Assembly: GCA_002725445.1 (NCBI GenBank)
Contig: PBPD01000078.1
Coordinates: 1 to 17,417, forward strand
From: Rickettsiales bacterium
GTDB lineage: Bacteria; Pseudomonadota; Alphaproteobacteria; Rickettsiales; UBA3002
Direction: 5' to 3'
DNA length: 17,417 bases
This document shows positions 6,559 to 14,697 of this stretch, one piece after another (the first letter of the stretch is position 1; each line of letters begins with the position of its first letter). The notes under the pieces were generated by a model. The model had not been told where the DNA came from and ran no database searches. It worked only from the letters and a program-made list of their open reading frames with translations. The translations under genes and the position numbers were made by a program.

Positions 6559-7911
6559 TTAAAAACGTAATCCTAAGAGGCTTCCTGACTCATCATCATC
6601 AGACAGTCGAAGCTTAATATGCTCATCAAAATTGAACCCTTCATGGAAATCCTCATATGGAACCATGTCAGAATTAATGGTCATGATATATTGAAAATCA
6701 TATTCTTCTGCTTTAGCGGCTGCCTGCTCAATAGCGTGCGCTATCTGCCGTTCATCAACCCCTTCATAGATAATGCTGTCATGTACTAAAAAGTCTATGT
6801 TTCTTCCAAGAATTTGCTGCATACAAATCACCATCAGGTCATAGCAGAAGATTTTCATCTTACCTATTCCCCCACCGCGACCACCTGGAATATCAACATT
6901 AAATCGATATCCTTTATCCGATATATCAATTACAAATTCTCCAGGAACGCCGTACAATGCTTTAGCAGTGTCGTTAAATAGCCTTATCGCTTGTTCCCAA
7001 AGCTCCCTTTTTTCTTCGTAATCAATAGTGGCTTCTTTATCCAGTTCCAGCTTAACGGACTTAATTTCTTTCCGCTTTTTGGTTTTGTCCCGAATATCTT
7101 CTATCTTGTTAAGAATTTGCTCAAATTTTTCTTTGATTTTTGTGTGCTCTTCCTGAAGACGAGAATACTCCTCTAACGCACCATGAGTATTTAACACCTC
7201 CATACAAGCGGAGCGTTTTTCATTGAAAGTTTTTATTAAAGCCTCTCTACGAGCCATTTCATTTTTTATACGAACAATTTCAGCTTCAAGAAACGCCGCC
7301 CGATTTTTAATGATTTGGATATGGAAAGCAGAAGCCTCTTGTAGGGTGCGTTTAACTGAATCTGGAAACACCAAACCAGTTTCTTCATAAATTGCTTCTA
7401 ATTTCACCTGATCTGGAGGGGTCTCATCCTCTATAGCGCTTTTATAATGATCCAATTTTCTACCGTCAGATACATTCTGATTCGCAAGCTGGTGTAGTTC
7501 ACCAGTTAATTGATTTGCCTCAACTTGAATGTCTTTGTATCTCTCATGTACCTTGAAATCTGAAAGAATTTTTCGACTCTTCAGCAACTCCTCTTCAAGC
7601 TCCACTTTTCTTGCTTCAAGTTCGCCCTGGGTTTCATGAACACCAGCTTTTATAGCATCGTCCAAGGCTTTAAGCACCTTGTCCTGCTTATCAAGCTCAC
7701 ACCATTTGTTGGCATATTTATGATCGAGACCAATAAAAAACGCATTGTAAACATGTGCAGTATTGTCTGCCTGACTCGAGAAAAATTTCAATGGTCTGCT
7801 ATAGGCATCATTTCCTGATCTCAGAAAATAAGAAAGCAGGCTTCTTACAGAAAGGTTGCTTGTTTGAGGAACGTCAAACAAGGCTAATCCTAGCAATTGC
7901 TTCCACTTGAG
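6559..7911 (-). pseudogene. DUF2326 (ABC-three-component type) ATPase, N-terminus missing
   Basis: Homology runs from LKWKQLLGLALF (base 7911) to the stop at 6559; an in-frame TAG lies at 7912-7914, so the TTG at 7896 is only a formal start. Numbering from that TTG, residues 14-57 match the region that follows the P-loop in this family (SVRSLLSYFLRSG). Residues about 65-315 are charged and heptad-like, a long coiled coil. Residues 339-353 (GRGGGIGKMKIFCYD) and 368-384 (DFLVHDSIIYEGVDERQ) are the DUF2326 signature and Walker-B-like segments. The N-terminal hundred or so residues with the Walker A loop are absent, so ATP binding should be lost. DUF2326 proteins are the ATPase component of ABC-3C conflict systems; I see no partner genes. 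The region is AT-rich (38% GC at 6601-6660 and 28% at 7081-7140, versus about 50% at 10201-10260), which suggests transfer. Confidence 0.7.
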
Positions 7912-7938
7912 CTATGCTGCGCTTCCACGTACTAGCAA
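7890..7938. repeat. Nested short repeats at the edge of the island
   Basis: CTAGCAA occurs at 7890-7896 and 7932-7938, and between them GCTTCCAC occurs at 7899-7906 and 7921-7928. AGCAATTGCT (7892-7901) is a perfect palindrome. The block lies exactly where the DUF2326 homology ends. It could be a recombination or attachment remnant, but no integrase or second copy is in the window. Confidence 0.4.
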
Positions 7939-8047
7939 GTTAACGTTTCACCAGTTCTTGTTTCCCGCGTCATTCGCAAATCATGCATCATGCTCAAGAT
8001 CATGTTTGATAGGGATTGCTGCTACCACCCCCCCCTATATTTTCCAG
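7939..8047. other. Non-coding stretch between the DUF2326 remnant and ridA
   Basis: I find no convincing gene here. The missing N-terminus of the DUF2326 protein is not present in any frame. A weak inverted repeat, ATAGGG (8009-8014) and CCCTAT (8033-8038), lies just after the ridA stop and could be part of a terminator, but no T-run follows on the minus strand. A run of 8 C occurs at 8028-8035. Confidence 0.4.
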
Positions 8048-8398
8048 CTATAAAGCCGCGGTCACCGTGATTTCCACCCAGATATTCGGCTTGGCCATTT
8101 CTGCCTGCACGCAGGTGCGCGCTGGTCGCGGCGCATCGCCCAGCCATTCGCCCCACACTTCGTTCATTTCTGCCACGCGGCTAATATCTTTAATGTAAAG
8201 CGTCGCACTTAACATACGCGTGCGATCCGTGCCCGCTTCGGCCAGATGCTCGTCAACGCGTTCCAGCATGGTGCGCGTTTGTTCTTTTAGGTCGGCATCA
8301 TACTCTTTGGCCACCTGCCCACACAAATAGACAATGCCATTATGCACCACAGCGCGGCTAAGTTTGGGCCCTTGCTGATAACGGATAATATCACTCAT
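8048..8398 (-). CDS. RidA family (YjgF/YER057c/UK114) enamine/imine deaminase-like protein
   Basis: This 116-residue protein has the usual length and fold signature: VVHNGIVYLCGQVAKEYDAD, LATLYIKDI-like sequence SATLYIKDISRVAEMNEVW and RPARTCVQAEMAKPNIWVEI near the C-terminus. Arg94 in RPARTCVQ corresponds to the substrate-carboxylate-binding arginine of active RidA members, and Glu109 also fits, so deaminase activity on reactive 2-aminoacrylate-type intermediates is plausible. Subfamilies differ in substrate, so the symbol ridA is not given. The ATG at 8398 is preceded by AAGGAG at 6 bases distance, an excellent site. The gene is divergent from the ExoD-family gene and borders the decayed island at its 3' end, and it looks intact. 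Confidence 0.9.
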   Translation of the reverse strand: MSDIIRYQQGPKLSRAVVHNGIVYLCGQVAKEYDADLKEQTRTMLERVDEHLAEAGTDRTRMLSATLYIKDISRVAEMNEVWGEWLGDAPRPARTCVQAEMAKPNIWVEITVTAAL

Positions 8399-8457
8399 TT
8401 CTCTCTCCTTTATGTTCTATGCCATGGTTGTAGCGGGCTTAGGGGTGATTGTCAGCA

Positions 8458-8496
8458 ACCTATCCTTATGCGCCCTTTACTTTAATTACCTATCCT
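8458..8496. repeat. 9-base direct repeat in the ridA/exoD-like divergent gap
   Basis: ACCTATCCT occurs at 8458-8466 and 8488-8496, 30 bases apart (close to three helical turns), in the 140-base gap 8399-8538 between two divergent genes. The spacing would suit a regulator binding one face of DNA, but no regulator is known. The rest of the gap shows nothing clear. Confidence 0.3.
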
Positions 8497-8538
8497 AACG
8501 TATGGCTGGTTAACGCACCTTACAGCTATGTTAGGTTT

Positions 8539-9129
8539 ATGGCTGAACAAACACGCAGCATATCCAGCATACTGTCTCGCATTTTGTACAAGATGCATGG
8601 GGGCAGTGTTGCCGTGGATGATATTTTCAGCGCCTTAGGCCGCCGTGCCTACGGCCCGCTGCTTTTCGCACTCGCCATCCTTTGTTTTTCGCCAATTGGT
8701 GCGATCCCTGGCATGCCGGCTATCACGGCCACGCTACTGATTTTAATCGCCGTGCAGTTTTTCTTTATTAGCGGCAATCCATGGATTCCTGACTGGATTG
8801 CCCGTCAGGAAACCTCGGCCGATCGGGCACGGCAGGGGCTCAAACAAGTGGCGCCTTACCTGCGCAATATGGAGAATTACCTTCACCCGCGTCTGCGCTT
8901 CATGTTTCACCCTGTGTTCACCCATATCGCGATGCTGCTGGTGATTATTTTATCTTTGCTAATGTTTCCGCTGGGATTCATTCCGTTTGCGGTGATGGTG
9001 CCCACTTTCGCGATTGCTGTGTTAGGCATGGCGATTGTCAGCCGCGACGGGCTGGTCATGCTGGCAGGTTTATCGCTTGGACTGGGTGCGGTGGGGCTTT
9101 CACTTTACTTTACCCTTAGCGTATTGTGA
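8539..9129 (+). CDS. ExoD-family inner-membrane protein
   Basis: The start is placed at ATG 8539 (MAEQTRSISSILSRILYKMH); the open frame continues upstream to a TTG at 8449, but those 30 residues do not look like the family. From 8539 the protein has 196 residues, the usual ExoD length. It shows the characteristic RRAYGPLLFALAILCFSPIG, then GAIPGMPAITATL-type sequence, a charged middle (PDWIARQETSADRARQGLKQ), and C-terminal hydrophobic segments (about 130-196) ending in LSLYFTLSVL. ExoD was first described as needed for normal exopolysaccharide production in rhizobia, but the molecular function is unknown. It is divergent from the RidA gene and followed after 39 bases by the amidohydrolase. 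Confidence 0.85.
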   Translation: MAEQTRSISSILSRILYKMHGGSVAVDDIFSALGRRAYGPLLFALAILCFSPIGAIPGMPAITATLLILIAVQFFFISGNPWIPDWIARQETSADRARQGLKQVAPYLRNMENYLHPRLRFMFHPVFTHIAMLLVIILSLLMFPLGFIPFAVMVPTFAIAVLGMAIVSRDGLVMLAGLSLGLGAVGLSLYFTLSVL

Positions 9130-9168
9130 TGACTTGCATAGGGCGTAAGATTGGCGTACCAATAACGC

Positions 9169-10062
9169 ATGCAATGGATTGACTCACACATACATTTATT
9201 TACCGCGCAGGAAAGCACTGTCACTTCAGCGCCGCCTTTTGTGCCCGAAAATGCCATTAACACCCCTGCACTCTATCTGCGGCATGTAAGCCAACACCCG
9301 CCCAAGGGTGTGGTGGTTGTGGATTTCAGCCGCGCAGAAGACCCGGCACATGTGGTGAACAGTCTGGATGCTTTGCACGCGCAAGGCATGCCCGCCAAAG
9401 GCATTGTGCGTGGTAATGTCCATGACGAACAAACCCATCATTGGCTACAGCGCGATGATATTGCCGGCATCCGCCTGTATGCCGTGGCTAATATTCCGAA
9501 TCTGGCGCAGGACAAAGCCAAATGGGACCGTATTTTCAACACACTGCGTCACCGCGGTCAGCATATTCTGGTCTATGGCGTGGCACCGTATCTACGCAAA
9601 TTGATTGAACAATTGCCGGAAGATATTCCGCTGTTGATTGATCATCTTGGCATGCCAAAATCGCATAAGGGCGCCAGTGATCCTGAATTTCAGGCCTTGC
9701 TTAGCCTGATGGCCGCTCGTGCTCGCACTGCAGCTCCGGTCTATTTCAAAGGCCCGGGGTATCGCACCGCACTCAGCCCCCATGCCGCCGCACCGTTCGT
9801 GGCCGAGATTATTCACAAACTTGGCACAGAGGCGGTGTTTCTTGGCGCATCGGATGCGCCTTTTGCCGGCCCCGCATCGGACACTAGCAGTCTGGATCAT
9901 GGCAAACCCCATGCGTCACTTTTCGATTACCACAGCGTGATGGATTATGTGGAAACACTGGCACAGGAAACAGCACGCTTGCTAGGCACCGATGAAAAAG
10001 CCCTGAGCGAACAATTATTGTATAAAAATGCGGCCGATTTGTACGGATTTGCTGCTAACTAA
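9169..10062 (+). CDS. Amidohydrolase-2 family TIM-barrel hydrolase (PDC-lactonase-like)
   Basis: A 297-residue protein with the family's first-strand motif IDSHIHLF (His7 and His9), GIRLYA near residue 100, LLIDHLGMPK (His159), VYFKGPGYRT (Lys194 region) and FLGASDAPFAGP (Asp229) in the barrel order expected of the amidohydrolase superfamily, and AADLYGF at the end, a usual C-terminal cap. The closest described type is the 2-pyrone-4,6-dicarboxylate lactonase-like branch, which often works without metal; the substrate here is unknown. The ATG at 9169 follows the ExoD-family gene by 39 bases with no strong Shine-Dalgarno site, so the start is reasonable but not certain. The gene may share a transcript with the ExoD-family gene. 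Confidence 0.8.
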   Translation: MQWIDSHIHLFTAQESTVTSAPPFVPENAINTPALYLRHVSQHPPKGVVVVDFSRAEDPAHVVNSLDALHAQGMPAKGIVRGNVHDEQTHHWLQRDDIAGIRLYAVANIPNLAQDKAKWDRIFNTLRHRGQHILVYGVAPYLRKLIEQLPEDIPLLIDHLGMPKSHKGASDPEFQALLSLMAARARTAAPVYFKGPGYRTALSPHAAAPFVAEIIHKLGTEAVFLGASDAPFAGPASDTSSLDHGKPHASLFDYHSVMDYVETLAQETARLLGTDEKALSEQLLYKNAADLYGFAAN

Positions 10063-10078
10063 CCATTAATCACGGTTG

Positions 10079-10097
10079 CCATAACGGCAGGTTATGG
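10079..10097 (+). promoter_or_regulatory. Perfect inverted repeat ahead of yebC
   Basis: CCATAAC (10079-10085), loop GGCAG, GTTATGG (10091-10097). It lies in the 77-base gap between the amidohydrolase stop and yebC. No T-run follows, so a Rho-independent terminator is unlikely; an operator, or an mRNA hairpin, is possible. Confidence 0.4.
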
Positions 10098-10139
10098 AGT
10101 AAAACCGCACTTACATCATCGTTAACTATGTGAGGGACA

Positions 10140-10892
10140 ATGGCTGGCCACTCAAAATTCAAAAACATCATGCACCGCAAAGGCGCGCAGGATGCAAAAC
10201 GTGCGAAAGTATTTAACCGTTGCGCCAAAGAAATCACCATCGCGGTGAAAGAAGGCGGCAGCGATGACCCGGGCATGAACCCGCGGCTGCGACTGGCCAT
10301 TCAGAACGCGCGCGCCGAGAACATGCCGAAAGACAAAATCGAAGCCGCAATCAAAAAAGGCGCAGGTAATACCGACGGCGATAACTACGAAGAAATGCGC
10401 TATGAGGGTTATGGACCCGGTGGCGTAGCGATTCTGGTGGAAGTGCTGACCGACAATAAAAACCGCTCTGCCGCCGAGGTGCGTGCCGCATTCAGCAAGC
10501 ATGGTGGCAATCTGGGCGAGTCAGGCAGCGTAAGCTTTATGTTCGACCGCGTGGGCATTTTCACCTATCCGCTGGAAGCGGGCAGCGAGGAAGAAATGCT
10601 GGAGGCAGCCATCGAAGCAGGTGCAGAGAACTGCGAAACCACCGAAGAGCACCATGAGATCACTTGCGAACATACCGAGTTTTCGTCGGTGCGCGATGCA
10701 TTGCAGGACAGTGTAGGCGAGCCGAAATCGGGCAAGCTGGCATGGGTGCCAAAAAGCTCGACCCCGATTGATGAATCGCAGGCCGCCACCTTATTCAAGC
10801 TGATTGACGCGCTGGAAGACAATGACGATGTGCAGGAAGTCTGCGCCAACTTTGATGTGTCTGACGAAATACTGGAAAAGCTGAGTGCCTAA
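10140..10892 (+). CDS. yebC: YebC/PmpR family (TACO1-like) protein
   Basis: The 250-residue length and the start MAGHSKFKNIMHRKGAQDAK are diagnostic for the family, followed by AKVFNRCAKEITIAVKEGG, the PKDKIEAAIKKGAG and YEGYGPGGVAILVE segments and TDNKNRSAAEVRAAFSKHGG. YebC was long annotated as a transcription regulator; more recent work on bacterial members and on mitochondrial TACO1 points to relief of ribosome stalling, especially at polyproline. The proline-rich TolA encoded 4 kb downstream would be a plausible client, but that is inference. The ATG at 10140 has GAGGG 4 bases upstream. The stop overlaps the ruvC start by 8 bases, so the two are coupled, a common arrangement. Confidence 0.97.
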   Translation: MAGHSKFKNIMHRKGAQDAKRAKVFNRCAKEITIAVKEGGSDDPGMNPRLRLAIQNARAENMPKDKIEAAIKKGAGNTDGDNYEEMRYEGYGPGGVAILVEVLTDNKNRSAAEVRAAFSKHGGNLGESGSVSFMFDRVGIFTYPLEAGSEEEMLEAAIEAGAENCETTEEHHEITCEHTEFSSVRDALQDSVGEPKSGKLAWVPKSSTPIDESQAATLFKLIDALEDNDDVQEVCANFDVSDEILEKLSA

Positions 10893-11412
10893 ACGCTGCA
10901 TACTGGGTGTAGACCCAGGCTTGCAAAAAACCGGCTGGGGCGTGATTCATGCCGACAATAATCAGCTTTCCTTTGCGGGTTGTGGCATTATTCGCCCTGC
11001 CGTCAAAGCACCACTGGCCGAGCGGCTTCATTACCTGCACCGTGAACTACAAACGATTATTGCCCAGCACATGCCGCACGAGGCCGCGCTGGAAGAAACC
11101 TTTGTAACCGCCAACGGCGCCTCTACCCTGAAGCTGGGTCAGGCACGCGGAGCACTTATGCTCAGCCTGTCCACCGCAGGGCTGGACGTGCACGAATACG
11201 CTGCCACGCTGGTCAAAAAATCGGTGGTGGGTGTAGGCCGTGCCGACAAACATCAGGTGGGTATGATGGTGCAGACCCTGTTGCCCACTGCACGCGCCGA
11301 GCTGGAAAAAGCAGGCGAAGACGCACTGGACGCATTAGCGATTGCCATTTGCCATATTAACCATTCTAATAGTGCCATCTATGATCGGAAAATTACGCGG
11401 AAAAGTGGATAG
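10885..11412 (+). CDS. ruvC: Holliday junction resolvase RuvC
   Basis: Crossover-junction endonuclease that cuts the four-way junction symmetrically in the RuvABC complex. The 175-residue protein shows the RNase H-like active site: Asp10 in ILGVDPGLQKTGWG, Glu70 in EAALEETFV, and Asp146 and Asp149 in GEDALDALAIAICH. The family's KLGQARGALM segment and KKSVVGVGRADKHQV are present. The start is GTG at 10885, eight bases before the end of yebC; GGAAAAG lies ahead of it. The C-terminal 15 residues (SNSAIYDRKITRKSG) run past the usual end and overlap ruvA, whose ATG lies at 11381, so the overlap is 32 bases. Confidence 0.96.
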   Translation: MPKRCILGVDPGLQKTGWGVIHADNNQLSFAGCGIIRPAVKAPLAERLHYLHRELQTIIAQHMPHEAALEETFVTANGASTLKLGQARGALMLSLSTAGLDVHEYAATLVKKSVVGVGRADKHQVGMMVQTLLPTARAELEKAGEDALDALAIAICHINHSNSAIYDRKITRKSG

Positions 11413-11991
11413 TATCGATACCGACACAGCGATTATCGATGTCGGTGGTGTTGGCTATCTGGTTTATGCCTCGCACAAAACACTTGGTCAGTTGCCACAG
11501 GCGGGAGAGGCAACCGAACTCATTATCGAAACCCATGTGCGCGAAGACCATATTCATCTCTATGGTTTCACCTCGGCCGTGGAACGCGACTGGTTCCGCA
11601 TTTTGACCACGGTGCAAGGTGTAGGCGTGCGCATGGCACTGGCGATACTTGGCACTTATAGTCCCGCAGAAATTATGACGGCTATTGCCGCTAAAGACAA
11701 AAAAGCGCTCACCGTCGTGAGCGGTGTGGGGCCTAAGCTGGCCGAGCGTATTATCACCGAGTTGAAGAGCAAAGTAGATACATTGCCTACCAGCGACACG
11801 GTAATTGATATGCCATCGCACGCAGGCCAGGCACCCAAAGCCAGCGGCGTGGGCGAAGATGCGATTTCGGCATTGGTGAATCTGGGCTATAATCGCACCG
11901 ATGCCTATCTGGCAGTCAATAACGTGCTGAAGCAACATGGCGACGCCAGTCTGGATGATGCTATCCGTCTTGGCCTGAAGGAGCTGGCATC

Positions 11992-11995
<4 letters not shown>
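11381..11995 (+). CDS. ruvA: Holliday junction branch migration protein RuvA
   Basis: The start MIGKLRGKVDSIDTDTAII at 11381 is the normal RuvA beginning; an in-frame extension back to 11342 is not. The 204-residue protein has the N-terminal OB-fold (about 1-62, VGGVGYLVYASHKTL, ETHVREDHIHLYGF), the helix-hairpin-helix tandem (about 70-140, including VQGVGVRMALAILG and VSGVGPKLAERIITELK), and a C-terminal domain (about 157-204) that contacts RuvB. RuvA tetramers hold the Holliday junction and load RuvB. The ATG lies within the last 32 bases of ruvC and its stop overlaps the ruvB start by 4 bases (ATGA), indicating a coupled ruvCAB operon. Confidence 0.97.
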
Positions 11996-13050
<1,055 letters not shown>

Positions 13051-13053
13051 CCC

Positions 13054-13485
13054 ATGCAAGGCGAATTCCGCGACGGCGCGTTTTATTATCCCTTGCGGGT
13101 TTTTTACGAAGACACCGATGCGGCGGGCATTGTCTATTACGCGAATTACCTCAAATTTGCCGAGCGCGCACGCACCGAAGCCCTACGCGCTGCAGGCATT
13201 CATCAGTCCGAGCTGTTAAGCACACAAGGCACGGGGTTTGTGGTGGCACATTGCGACATACATTACCGCCAACCCGCCGCGCTCGATGACCTGCTGAGCG
13301 TGGAAACCCGACTGAGTCACCTGAAAAAAGTGCGCCTGCAAATGCATCAGACCATACGTCGTGATAGCATTGACCTTGTGCATCTAATCGTAGATATTGC
13401 GATGGTAGATCGCGACCGAAAACCGGCCCGCATTCCCGATGAAATAATCCATGCGTTGAAAACGCATATGCCAACGACCAGTTAA
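13054..13485 (+). CDS. ybgC: Tol-Pal associated acyl-CoA thioesterase YbgC
   Basis: Hotdog-fold thioesterase of 143 residues. The 4HBT active-site segment YEDTDAAGIVYYANYLKFAE (about 13-36) contains the catalytic aspartate in DTDAAGIVYY. It also has AERARTEALR and FVVAHCDIHYRQPAALDDLL. YbgC hydrolyses short acyl-CoA or acyl-ACP esters and co-occurs with tolQRAB-pal; its exact part in the Tol system is not settled. The ATG at 13054 starts 3 bases after ruvB, with GGAG about 11 bases ahead, rather distant. TolQ follows after 11 bases. No break is seen. Confidence 0.95.
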   Translation: MQGEFRDGAFYYPLRVFYEDTDAAGIVYYANYLKFAERARTEALRAAGIHQSELLSTQGTGFVVAHCDIHYRQPAALDDLLSVETRLSHLKKVRLQMHQTIRRDSIDLVHLIVDIAMVDRDRKPARIPDEIIHALKTHMPTTS

Positions 13486-13496
13486 TAAGAGGAACC

Positions 13497-14252
13497 ATGC
13501 CCGAAACCGCCGTTACCCCCGTTCAGGCCACCGAATTAGCCGGCACTGTCAGCCATGACACGTCGTTTCTAAGCCTGTTTATTAATGCTGACCCAATTAT
13601 TCTGCTGATCATGCTACTGCTGATCGGCATGTCGATTGTGAGCTGGGGCATTATCTTCGAAAAGATTATGACCTTCCGTAACCTGCAATATAAAACCGAC
13701 AAGTTTGAACAGGAATTCTGGCAGGCTGACGCGCTGGATCAATTCCATGAGCGCGTGAAGAAACGCCGCAGCCATCCGATGGCCTCGGTTTTCCTGACCG
13801 CCATGGAAGAATGGTTTCGCAGCAAAAACAGCCCTCGCAGCGGTGGCGGCAGTGTCACCAAATATGACCTGCAGATCAGCCTGAAAGACCGCATTGGCCA
13901 GATGATGTCGGTTACGCGCAACCGCGAGCTGGACAAATTGGAGCGCGGTTTGAGCTTTCTGGCAACCGCTGGCTCGGCCTCACCCTTTATTGGCCTGCTT
14001 GGCACGGTGATTGGTATTATGAACAGTTTCCGTGCGATTGCCGGCTCACAAAATACCTCGCTGGTGGTGGTAGCACCCGGCATTGCCGAAGCGCTGTTTG
14101 TCACTGGCATTGGCCTGTTTGTCGCCATCCCCGCTGTAATCGCCTACAATAAATTCACCAACGAGTTGAGCCGTTTTGCTGGCCGCATGGACGATTTTTC
14201 CACCGAGTTCAACACGCTCATTTCCCGCCAGATCGACAACGGAGGCGCATAA
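13497..14252 (+). CDS. tolQ: Tol-Pal system protein TolQ (proton-channel subunit)
   Basis: Inner-membrane MotA/TolQ/ExbB family protein, 251 residues. Three hydrophobic segments: about 26-52 (DPIILLIMLLLIGMSIVSWG), about 150-180 (LSFLATAGSASPFIGLLGTV) and about 190-218 (APGIAEALFVTGIGLFVAIP). The GLLGTVIGIMNSF and APGIAEAL sequences are the family signature. TolQ surrounds the TolR dimer and turns proton flow into motion of TolA. It has GAGGAA just before the ATG at 13497. The stop TAA and the tolR ATG share one base (TAATG). Between about residues 80 and 125 is a long charged cytoplasmic loop, as expected. The gene is intact. Confidence 0.97.
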   Translation: MPETAVTPVQATELAGTVSHDTSFLSLFINADPIILLIMLLLIGMSIVSWGIIFEKIMTFRNLQYKTDKFEQEFWQADALDQFHERVKKRRSHPMASVFLTAMEEWFRSKNSPRSGGGSVTKYDLQISLKDRIGQMMSVTRNRELDKLERGLSFLATAGSASPFIGLLGTVIGIMNSFRAIAGSQNTSLVVVAPGIAEALFVTGIGLFVAIPAVIAYNKFTNELSRFAGRMDDFSTEFNTLISRQIDNGGA

Positions 14253-14695
14253 TGGGTATGAATGTCAGCCCCGGTGGCCGCGGTCGCGGCTATCGTCGCA
14301 ACAGCTTCAACGAAATCAACGTCACACCCATGGTGGATGTGATGTTGGTGTTGCTGATCATCTTTATGATCACCGCGCCATTGCTGACGGCGGGTGTCAC
14401 AGTTGACTTGCCCGATGCCAGCGCCAAACCCGTGCCGGGTAATGACGAGCCTTTGTCGGTGTCGGTCACCAAAGACGGTAATATCTTCATTCAGGAGACC
14501 GAGGTGGAGCTGGCTGATCTGGGCGCCAAGCTGAATGCCATCGTAGGCGAAAAGAAAGATACCCGTATTTTTGTGCGTGGCGATAAAGCCATTGATTATG
14601 GCTTCGTGATGCAGGTGATTGGCCGCATCAACGAAGCAGGCCTGCTGAAAGTGGCACTGATTACCGACGGCAGCAATCAAAGCAAGCGGAGGTAG
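14252..14695 (+). CDS. tolR: Tol-Pal system protein TolR
   Basis: ExbD/TolR family, 147 residues with one membrane segment. The sequence NSFNEINVTPMVDVMLVLLI (about 16-35) holds the conserved Asp in the membrane part that carries protons, then FMITAPLLTAGVTVDLP. The remaining 90 residues are the periplasmic ExbD-type domain (LSVSVTKDGNIFIQE, IFVRGDKAIDYGFVMQVIGR, GLLKVALITDG). GGAGG at 14241-14245 lies 6 bases before the ATG. It shares one base with the tolQ stop, and tolA follows after 2 bases. The N-terminal GMNVSPGGRGRGYRR is glycine/arginine rich, common in alphaproteobacterial TolR. Confidence 0.97.
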   Translation: MGMNVSPGGRGRGYRRNSFNEINVTPMVDVMLVLLIIFMITAPLLTAGVTVDLPDASAKPVPGNDEPLSVSVTKDGNIFIQETEVELADLGAKLNAIVGEKKDTRIFVRGDKAIDYGFVMQVIGRINEAGLLKVALITDGSNQSKRR

Positions 14696-14697
14696 GC

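Noticed and set aside
4775..7911. An intact mobile element with transposase or integrase
   Set aside because: No transposase, integrase, terminal inverted repeats or tRNA gene was seen.
7951..7980. tmRNA tag-like peptide ANDAGNKNW on the minus strand
   Set aside because: Tags end in small hydrophobic residues such as LAA or VAA, and no tRNA-like acceptor or tmRNA pairing is visible, so the AND start is chance.
7932..8003. 23-residue minus-strand frame MILSMMHDLRMTRETRTG
   Set aside because: No ribosome site or family likeness, and it lies in a spacer with repeats.
8028..8035. Run of eight C as a functional phase-variation tract
   Set aside because: It lies outside any reading frame and away from a promoter; slippage would not switch a gene.
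8449..8538. N-terminal extension of the ExoD-family protein
   Set aside because: It begins at TTG in what looks like promoter sequence; ATG 8539 gives the usual family length.
11342..11380. Longer RuvA start
   Set aside because: RuvA normally begins MIGKLRG, which is at 11381; the extra residues are ruvC codons read in another frame.
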